Shown piece by piece: positions 58,714 through 64,000 of a stretch of DNA of 64,000 bases. The notes beneath the pieces are model-generated. The model was not told where the DNA came from and made no database searches. It saw nothing but the letters and a program-made list of their open reading frames with translations. The stretch lies in NCBI GenBank assembly GCA_910584725.1, contig CAJUBE010000007.1, positions 70,887 through 134,886 of the forward strand, read 5' to 3'. Each line of letters opens with the position of its first letter. Position 1 is the stretch's first letter. A program made the translations under genes and the position numbers. The DNA is from an uncultured Lachnospiraceae bacterium. GTDB lineage: Bacteria > Bacillota > Clostridia > Lachnospirales > Lachnospiraceae.

Positions 58714-60705
58714 TTAATGACTAGAAAATTTTATCATATATCCACCCTTCCTATCATTTTCCACTTGAAACGGAATCCTGCAATATGTACACAAAAATTC
58801 CATAGATTGCTTAGAAAGCGGTTTCCCCATTTTGCTAAATTCGCCTTTAACTGTATTCCATCTCTTGATTTGTTCGTTCGTGCATTCCATCACATCTGGA
58901 AAATCCACAGGATGTGCAGCCAGAATTTTCAAATCTTCATGCATTCCATCTGTAAAATCGATCCACTTCCCTTTATCCATTTTCTTTCCCGCAATCCCTC
59001 TTAATACCGCTATGACTCGTTCTCTGCTCTCTCTTTCCTCCGTCAACTTTGAGTTCTTTATAATCTCGTCAGCTACTTTTCCTGTCTTTCCGAGCCAACT
59101 TAATTGTTCTCTGGCAAACGCATCCTCTCCTTCCTCCTCAAATCTCCTGATCACGTCCTTATAAAAATCCATCAAGTTCTCTATATTTTGTAATGACAAC
59201 AAATTGAGATGCCATTTGCCATCATAAACAGTAAATGAATGTCTTACATCCTCAAAACTGACATATCCATCCGCAATCTGCTGCATCATTTTATTATGCT
59301 GATCTTCAATGCAGGCATTCTCCCTCTCGAACAATCGCTCCTTGTTATTCTTATCCTCCCACGACCCAGCAAGATTTTCCCTCTCTATTTTTTTAATTAT
59401 TTCCTCAATATCACATAAATAGTTATCTGCAATCTCCTTTTGTTTCCTAAGCTGTCGCTTTCTATTGCTAAAATGGTTTTTATCATATCCATATATGTAC
59501 AATTTTAACTGCTTTGCATCCTTCCTTTTCCTTCCCAGCATCTGGATAAATTCAGTTTCCGTATCCGCAAACAAAACTATATTCCGTACATCTATATCTT
59601 TAATGTTCACCCCGTTGTCTAAAACCGCTGTCACAATCAGAATTTTCGCAGAAGGTGCCTGTGTTCTGATGATACGATCTACCTCGTCAGTGCTATCATG
59701 ATCCCGCTTATATCCGGAAGTAATCAAAATAACATTGCCCTCTATCTCATCAGAAGAAGCGTTCTTTTTTATCTTACGCAACTTTTTCCTAATAGAATTT
59801 CTCAATGCTTTTCCATAGTTAATGTTATCCACAAAAATAATCCATTTAAAATTTCCTTCTACTACTAAATCTGCCAGAGCTTTTCTATTATATATGATTC
59901 TTATATTTTGATTTTCAATATAGCTGTAATCCCTATCTACACAATAGGTTTTTATCTCATGCTTCTCACTCAAAACAACAGCTTCTCCTGCTTCCCTATG
60001 CAGATCATTACATATTTTTGATATAGATGGGTCATATTTAGAGATTTCATAATACTTTGTATTTGATTCCCCATATTCATATAAGTTTTTGGTCTCCATA
60101 TATGATTTCAGTTCATGAATCGTTGCTGACATAAAGATACAAACCTTATGCCGGAAAACATCTTGAATCCACCGAAATGAGAAAACAGTGTTTGTATTAT
60201 AAGACGAATCTGTAAGAAAATAATGAGCCTCGTCGCAGACCACGCAATCATATTCAGAAAGTTTTTCAAGCTGACTGTAGTCATACCCTTGTTCTTCATT
60301 CCCCCCATTATTTTGAGTATCCCCTTGCGCTTTCTCCTTATCCTTCTCCCTTTTTATCAATAAACCCACTTTGCTATATTTCATAGGGACTTTTGATATT
60401 TTTCTCTCAATCTCCTGATATAACTCAACTCTGATAGCCGCCATCTGTGAATGAGGCAGCTCGGCAACCATTTCCCGTATCTGCTCCTTTAAAATACGGC
60501 GGTTTACCAGATATAAAATTTTTTTATTGCACGCGCTATAATGCGGCAACAGCGTTTGCAGAATAAATGTAGTTTTGCCACTACCTGTAGGTGCGTCTAT
60601 AAAAATGCGATCTGCATATTTTCCTTCTTCTTTTCTATTCTTCTTCCAACCATTCTCACCTTTATAAGTGGTTCCTATTTTCCGTGCCACAGCCGAATTA
60701 ATCAT
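58714..60705 (-). CDS. SF2 (DEAH-box) helicase-like protein, element cargo
   Basis: A 663-aa ATPase with motif I APTGSGKTT (about 38-46), Ia LYLVNRR, motif II CDEAHYF, motif III FMSATIH, motif V-like ILIVTAVLDNGVNIKDIDVR and motif VI EFIQMLGRKRKDAKQLK. The C-terminal ~240 residues are a helical region without a recognised domain. GGAGG lies 8 nt before ATG 60705. It lies between the excisionase and the right end of the element, the usual position of cargo. It could serve element replication or defence against phages; sequence alone does not decide. Confidence 0.85.
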   Translation of the reverse strand: MINSAVARKIGTTYKGENGWKKNRKEEGKYADRIFIDAPTGSGKTTFILQTLLPHYSACNKKILYLVNRRILKEQIREMVAELPHSQMAAIRVELYQEIERKISKVPMKYSKVGLLIKREKDKEKAQGDTQNNGGNEEQGYDYSQLEKLSEYDCVVCDEAHYFLTDSSYNTNTVFSFRWIQDVFRHKVCIFMSATIHELKSYMETKNLYEYGESNTKYYEISKYDPSISKICNDLHREAGEAVVLSEKHEIKTYCVDRDYSYIENQNIRIIYNRKALADLVVEGNFKWIIFVDNINYGKALRNSIRKKLRKIKKNASSDEIEGNVILITSGYKRDHDSTDEVDRIIRTQAPSAKILIVTAVLDNGVNIKDIDVRNIVLFADTETEFIQMLGRKRKDAKQLKLYIYGYDKNHFSNRKRQLRKQKEIADNYLCDIEEIIKKIERENLAGSWEDKNNKERLFERENACIEDQHNKMMQQIADGYVSFEDVRHSFTVYDGKWHLNLLSLQNIENLMDFYKDVIRRFEEEGEDAFAREQLSWLGKTGKVADEIIKNSKLTEERESRERVIAVLRGIAGKKMDKGKWIDFTDGMHEDLKILAAHPVDFPDVMECTNEQIKRWNTVKGEFSKMGKPLSKQSMEFLCTYCRIPFQVENDRKGGYMIKFSSH

Positions 60706-60724
60706 AAATTATTCCTCCTTAAAA

Positions 60725-60772
60725 AGAAAAAGGAAAATATTATATTAATAAATTCCTTTTTCCTTTTTATTA
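60725..60772. terminator. A/T-rich hairpin at the right end of the element
   Basis: AAAAAGAAAAAGGAA and TTCCTTTTTCCTTTTT form a 15-bp stem with an AT-rich loop and T-run, upstream of the helicase gene. It probably insulates the gene from transcription coming from the tRNA side. Confidence 0.5.
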
Positions 60773-60843
60773 TAAAAACTTTCCTTGCGTATTGCAAGAA
60801 AATTCCCCTATTTCATTAGTTCCACCCGATCCTATAAAACTCC

Positions 60844-60870
60844 CCCGTTGTTGTCAACGTTGTTGTCAAA
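60844..60870. promoter_or_regulatory. candidate integrase arm-type site, right
   Basis: CCCGTTGTTGTCAACGTTGT followed by TGTCAAA, 26 of 27 bases identical to the left copy at 48234 and in the same orientation, 82 bp inside the right repeat. Confidence 0.6.
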
Positions 60871-60952
60871 TCCCCCGCTCCCTTTCCCCACACCCCTCCA
60901 GCGCCAAACGAAAAAGCGGTCAAACCCCGCATAAATACAGAGTTTAACCGCT

Positions 60953-61017
60953 TTTTCTTAGTGCCGGCGACCGGAATCGAACCGGTACGGGAGGTTAGTC
61001 CCGCAGGATTTTAAGTC
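60953..61017. repeat. right attachment site (65-bp direct repeat in tRNA-Leu)
   Basis: Identical to 48081-48145. It covers the 3' half of the intact tRNA-Leu plus 9 bp beyond, so the element restores the tRNA on insertion. Confidence 0.9.
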
Positions 61018-61047
61018 CTGTGCGTCTGCCAGTTCCGCCACGCCGGC
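60962..61047 (-). tRNA. tRNA-Leu (UAA)
   Basis: An 86-nt class II tRNA: acceptor GCCGGCG/CGCCGGC with discriminator A, anticodon stem-loop AGGACTTAAAATCCT (anticodon TAA), variable arm GCGGGACTAACCTCCCGT-like and T-loop GGTTCGATTCC. CCA is not encoded. Target of the integrative element. Confidence 0.96.
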
Positions 61048-61080
61048 ATACAGACTACAGCATTTCAATTATTTGAACAA

Positions 61081-61154
61081 CGACCCGGATGGGACTCGAA
61101 CCCACGACCTCCGCCGTGACAGGGCGGCGCTCTAACCAACTGAGCCACCGGGCC
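61081..61154 (-). tRNA. tRNA-Asp (GUC)
   Basis: A 74-nt cloverleaf: GGCCCGG/CCGGGTC acceptor, D-arm GCTCAGTTGGTTAGAGC, anticodon loop CTGTCAC (GTC), T-arm GTGGGTTCGAGTCCCAT. Confidence 0.96.
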
Positions 61155-61173
61155 AAAAATATTAAATTGAGAA

Positions 61174-61247
61174 TGGACCTTCGGGGACTCGAACCCAGGA
61201 CCGACCGGTTATGAGCCGGTTGCTCTAACCAACTGAGCTAAAGGTCC
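61174..61247 (-). tRNA. tRNA with CAU anticodon (Met or Ile2)
   Basis: A 74-nt cloverleaf: GGACCTT/AAGGTCC acceptor, anticodon stem ACCGG/CCGGT with loop CTCATAA (CAT). The acceptor and anticodon arms resemble the Firmicutes tRNA whose C34 is lysidinylated to read AUA as well as elongator Met; identity cannot be fixed from the sequence alone. Confidence 0.9.
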
Positions 61248-61269
61248 GCATACCCTTTCGGGACATAAA

Positions 61270-61341
61270 TGACTCCAACGGGAATCGAACCCGTGTTACC
61301 GCCGTGAAAGGGCGATGTCTTAACCGCTTGACCATGGAGCC
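61270..61341 (-). tRNA. tRNA-Glu (UUC)
   Basis: A 72-nt cloverleaf: GGCTCCA/TGGAGTC acceptor, anticodon loop CTTTCAC (TTC), T-arm CGGGTTCGATTCCCG. First of the minus-strand Glu-Met-Asp-Leu tRNA cluster. Confidence 0.96.
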
Positions 61342-61483
61342 CCAACGACGATATGATACCATACTCAGCCATGTTTGGCAAGCAAAAACAGCGCTTAACA
61401 AAAAAAATTTGTACAAAGCAGATCATTTGGAAGCCGAACTTTCGTTATATACTTATAAGGGGACTTCCCCGGGAGGAACAATC

Positions 61484-62092
61484 TTGACGCGTGAAGATAA
61501 ATTGATACAAAAAATGGAGCAGGGAGATCCCGGTGCAGCGGAGGAACTGATTGCCCTATATTACCCTGAAATTCTCCGCTACTGCCTCTGGCACACCCCC
61601 GACCGCTCTCTTGCGGAGGACGCCGCGCAGGAAACCTTTCTGAAGGCAGTGCGCTATTTTGACCGCTATATCCATAAAGGAAAGTTTAAATCTTTTCTCT
61701 ACCGGATCGCCGCGAATACCTGCATAGATATCAGGCGCAAAAATCAATATCCCGATATTTCCCTGGAGGAATCGGGAATCGATCCTGCTTACTCGGAACC
61801 GGCATTCGAGGCCGTCCGGTCAGATATGGCATTGAGGCAGCTTGTGAGCGGCCTGCCGAAAAACCAGCGGGAAATCGTTCTCCTGCGCTTCGGGCAGGAT
61901 CTGACCATACGGGAAACTGCGGAATTATTAAATCTGCCGCTTCGGACGGTGCAGTCCAGACTGCGCTCGGCCCTGAAACGATTGAAAGCGGAGCTTGGCG
62001 CAGCCGAAACGAACGCGGCCTTTCAAAAAGAAATCTCCGGCAATCGCGAAGTACATCGGAAAGAAAGACATAAGGAAGGAGGCACATTGTAA
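61484..62092 (+). CDS. ECF-type RNA polymerase sigma factor
   Basis: A 202-aa sigma-70 family protein. Region 2 is at about 25-90 (LAEDAAQETFLKAVRYFDRY, FLYRIAANTCIDIRRK). Region 4 is at about 125-180 (LPKNQREIVLLRFGQDLTIR, NLPLRTVQSRLRSALKRLK). The start is taken as TTG 61484 because GGAGG lies 7 nt upstream; the open frame further upstream runs through tRNA-Glu and is not coding. It is followed 2 nt later by a membrane-protein gene and an ABC exporter, like the sigY-yxl arrangement in Bacillus. Confidence 0.88.
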   Translation: MTREDKLIQKMEQGDPGAAEELIALYYPEILRYCLWHTPDRSLAEDAAQETFLKAVRYFDRYIHKGKFKSFLYRIAANTCIDIRRKNQYPDISLEESGIDPAYSEPAFEAVRSDMALRQLVSGLPKNQREIVLLRFGQDLTIRETAELLNLPLRTVQSRLRSALKRLKAELGAAETNAAFQKEISGNREVHRKERHKEGGTL

Positions 62093-62094
62093 TA

Positions 62095-62895
62095 ATGAAA
62101 TTATTTGAAAGCAGAACACAAAAAAATGGAATAAATTTAGAAGGGCAATTACGGCAGGCTCTGCATCTGTCCCCCTCTGCCATCAGTGATACGCACTTAC
62201 AGGAAACCATTTTGCAGACCGAAAAGGCTGCCTGTCAGAGACAGAATCGAAGCCGCATTTCCTTCGCCCTTTTTTTGAGAAAACAGATTCCTTTGATCGG
62301 CTGGAAACTCTGGTGCGCACAGAGTATTTTCCTTCTGTCGGCCTGCGGTGTCCTCTCCGACTTTTCCGATTACCTGAAAACCCCGCTGCGTCTGGCCAAG
62401 CTCTTATTTTGTCTGTCCATTGCGGTTTTCATGACGGCGCTGCCCCTGCTCTACCGTTCCGCCCGCTGGCGAATGCAGGAAATCGAAGCGGCGGCACGCT
62501 TTTCATCGATAAAGCTGCTGCTGTCAAAACTGATTGTGATCGCCATCGGGGATCTTTCCCTTCTTGGCGGCATTTTCCTCACCGCACTTGTAAAAACCTC
62601 TCTGAGAGCTGACACTATTGTCATTTATTTGTGCTTTCCGTTCCTTCTGGCAGGCGGTGGATGCCTGTTTATGCTGGGACATTTTCCCCCGGGCCGTTTT
62701 CTCACGGGAAGTCTTCTGTTCTGCTGCGCTTTGGCGCTGACATTTGCCTTCCTTCCCGAACAGCGCCGGTTATTGTTTCAACCAACTTTTTCTGCGGGCT
62801 GGGCTGTCGTCTGCGGGCTGCTTTTTGCCTTCTGCGCATACCAGATCCGCTATCTCATAAAGACCTCCACATATGTGGAAATGCAACTCACCTAA
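62095..62895 (+). CDS. membrane protein, possible sigma-factor regulator
   Basis: 266 residues, unrecognised. A soluble ~60-residue N-terminus (LEGQLRQALHLSPSAISDTH) is followed by about six hydrophobic segments (about 75-95, 99-120, 138-165, 170-195, 205-225, 235-255). Location directly after the sigma factor gene suggests a membrane-bound antagonist or sensor, as membrane anti-sigma proteins usually follow ECF genes, but no zinc or ASD motif is visible. It may instead be a subunit of the ABC exporter that follows. Confidence 0.72.
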   Translation: MKLFESRTQKNGINLEGQLRQALHLSPSAISDTHLQETILQTEKAACQRQNRSRISFALFLRKQIPLIGWKLWCAQSIFLLSACGVLSDFSDYLKTPLRLAKLLFCLSIAVFMTALPLLYRSARWRMQEIEAAARFSSIKLLLSKLIVIAIGDLSLLGGIFLTALVKTSLRADTIVIYLCFPFLLAGGGCLFMLGHFPPGRFLTGSLLFCCALALTFAFLPEQRRLLFQPTFSAGWAVVCGLLFAFCAYQIRYLIKTSTYVEMQLT

Positions 62896-62941
62896 ATTTT
62901 AACCGAGAATTAGGGGCGTCTACCCCAGAATGGAGCTTACA

Positions 62942-63820
62942 ATGGAATTATATGTAGAACACCTTTGCAAACAATTTAAAGACATGACAGCCGTAAACGA
63001 CGTTTCCCTGCAGATCACCCCAGGCGTGTGGGGGCTTCTGGGGGCAAACGGCGCAGGCAAAACCACACTCATGCGGATGATCGCAGGCATTATGAACCCC
63101 TCTTCCGGGGAAATTCGATACGACGGGATTCCCATCCGCGAATTGAAGGAGCGGTACCGTGACGTGTTCGGCTATCTCCCGCAGGAGTTTGGCTTTTATC
63201 CCGAATTTACCGTCAAAGACTATCTGGAATATGTGGCGGTTTTAAAGGGTCTTACCGACAGGGACAGCAGACGCAGGATCAATGAACTGCTGGAACAGAT
63301 GACGCTGTCCCATGTCAGGAACAAAAAAATAAACAAGCTGTCCGGGGGCATGAAACGTCGCGTGGGCATTGCGCAGGCCCTGTTAAACGAGCCGGAAATC
63401 CTGATTCTGGATGAACCCACCAGCGGGCTGGATCCCGGCGAGAGAGTCCGTTTCCGAAACCTGCTCTCCGAGTTTGCCCATGACCGCATCGTTCTGATTT
63501 CCACGCACATTGTCTCCGACGTGGAGTATATCGCCACACAGAATGCCGTTATGAAAGGCGGAAAACTGATCGCACAGGGAACCACCGCGGAGCTGGTGAC
63601 CTTGGTTGACGGAAAAGTATGGACTGCCCGGATTCCCATCAACCGTCTTCCCGAATACGAGCAGAAGCTGCAGATCGTAAACATCCGCAATGAGGAAAAC
63701 GGATGCATCTCTGTACGCTATCTGGCCGATGCGCCCCATACGGAAGATTCCGAGCCTGCGGCGCCCCATTTGGAAGATTTATACTTATGGCTGTTCCCGC
63801 AGGAAACCGCCCCGCACTAA
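62942..63820 (+). CDS. ABC transporter ATP-binding protein
   Basis: A 292-aa exporter ATPase: Walker A LLGANGAGKTTLMRM, Q-loop GYLPQEFGFYPEFTVKDYLE, signature LSGGMKRRVGIAQALL, Walker B ILILDEPTSGLDP and H-loop LISTHIVSDVE, then a ~70-residue C-terminal extension. ATG 62942 has GGAG 6 nt upstream and is preferred over ATG 62930. It pairs with the permease gene that follows. Substrate unknown; the family includes bacitracin-type and YxlF-like exporters. Confidence 0.93.
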   Translation: MELYVEHLCKQFKDMTAVNDVSLQITPGVWGLLGANGAGKTTLMRMIAGIMNPSSGEIRYDGIPIRELKERYRDVFGYLPQEFGFYPEFTVKDYLEYVAVLKGLTDRDSRRRINELLEQMTLSHVRNKKINKLSGGMKRRVGIAQALLNEPEILILDEPTSGLDPGERVRFRNLLSEFAHDRIVLISTHIVSDVEYIATQNAVMKGGKLIAQGTTAELVTLVDGKVWTARIPINRLPEYEQKLQIVNIRNEENGCISVRYLADAPHTEDSEPAAPHLEDLYLWLFPQETAPH

Positions 63821-63892
63821 TCGGCAAGTATACCGCGAAATATTATAGAACGTTTCGCCCTTACATGAACAGTATAAGAAGAGGAGATTATC

Positions 63893-64000
63893 ATGCGCTT
63901 ACTAAGAGTAGAACTGAAAAGAATATTGAAAACAAGACTGACATTGATTCTGCTGGCCGCCGCCCTGCTGTTGTCCTTCGTCATGGCATGGCTGCCCACT
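63893..64000 (+). CDS. ABC transporter permease (partial, 5' end)
   Basis: The first 36 codons: MRLLRVELKRILKTRLTLIL and LAAALLLSFVMAWLPT, a basic start and one hydrophobic helix as in ABC-2 type permeases. GAGGAG precedes ATG 63893. The remainder is outside the window. Confidence 0.78.
   Translation, partial: MRLLRVELKRILKTRLTLILLAAALLLSFVMAWLPT

Larger units (their letters stand above)
48146..61017. mobile_element. integrative (probably mobilizable) element in tRNA-Leu(UAA)
   Basis: About 12.9 kb between 65-bp direct repeats. It carries a tyrosine integrase and excisionase at the right end, a MobC-like protein and short relaxase in the middle, a YqaJ exonuclease, a Rad52-like annealing protein and DUF932 on the left, plus cargo (SF2 helicase, PD-(D/E)XK-type protein, membrane protein). 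No type IV secretion genes or coupling ATPase are present, so it would need a helper to transfer. Confidence 0.85.

Noticed and set aside
61304..61483. N-terminal extension of the sigma-factor ORF
   Set aside because: It runs antisense through tRNA-Glu and has no ribosome-binding site; TTG 61484 with GGAGG is preferred.

Overview
The window looks like a chromosomal segment of a motile, flagellated Clostridia bacterium, most likely a member of the Lachnospiraceae. The evidence is a ChvE-type sugar ABC system driven by a YesM/YesN two-component pair, AddA/AddB recombination enzymes, a flagellar late-gene cluster with sigma-D promoters and FliW/CsrA control, and Lachnospiraceae-type families (DUF5688, DUF932, AAA_ATPase-like/PDDEXK). 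No species can be named from the sequence alone.

Layout. 1-8261 (all minus strand): a sugar-sensing and uptake operon. In transcription order it has a 51-aa helical protein, a membrane-anchored sugar-binding sensor, a YesM-type histidine kinase, a YesN-type AraC regulator, a second 51-aa protein, a lipoprotein sugar-binding sensor, a ChvE-like binding protein and the start of an MmsA/GguA-like ATPase. 8278-17640: a DHH phosphoesterase-like protein and addBA. The addBA pair is flanked on both sides, in inverted orientation, by a duplicated cassette made of a TTTACA-17-TATAAT promoter, a 63-aa ORF and a structured 3' element. 17646-22627: MetQ/MetI/MetN methionine uptake, CysK cysteine synthase and a GHKL/DUF4325 regulator. 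22988-30930 (plus strand): six glycosyltransferase genes (one CgeB-like and five GT2-TPR, the last a tandem two-module fusion). 31123-36124 (minus): flagellin, FliT-like, FliS, FliD and FlaG. 36274-40464: another GT2, an HTH-AAA ATPase/PDDEXK protein with a 21-bp iteron array upstream, and a second CgeB-like glycosyltransferase. 40618-47914 (minus): CsrA, FliW, FlgL, two FlgK paralogues, FlgN and FlgM. 48081-61017: a ~12.9 kb integrative (probably mobilizable) element inserted in the 3' half of tRNA-Leu(UAA), bounded by 65-bp direct repeats. 60962-61341: tRNA-Leu, -Asp, -Met/Ile2 and -Glu. 61484-64000: an ECF sigma factor, a membrane protein and an ABC exporter whose permease runs off the end.

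How the parts work together. In the flagellar region three sigma-D promoters (before flaG, flagellin and flgM) give a late-class regulon. The flagellin leader carries an AAGGA hairpin loop plus an AGGAGG ribosome-binding site, as expected for CsrA repression relieved by FliW. The surrounding glycosyltransferases are best explained as flagellin glycosylation enzymes. In the sugar operon, two binding-protein sensors plus YesM/YesN resemble the XylFII-LytS-YesN arrangement of clostridia.

The most unusual signals are these: (1) a recurrent two-stem structured element at four places (912, 3626, 9264, 17534), always in the same orientation after a stop codon, with compensatory base changes; (2) the 63-aa ORF cassette bracketing addBA; (3) a second structured family (20257, 22737, 41375) sharing one hairpin with the first and, in one copy, having perfect 17-bp terminal inverted repeats; (4) seven perfectly phased 21-bp iterons plus an operator-like inverted repeat inside the promoter of the HTH-AAA-nuclease gene; and (5) the compact integrative element with its own exonuclease/annealing module and an SF2 helicase.
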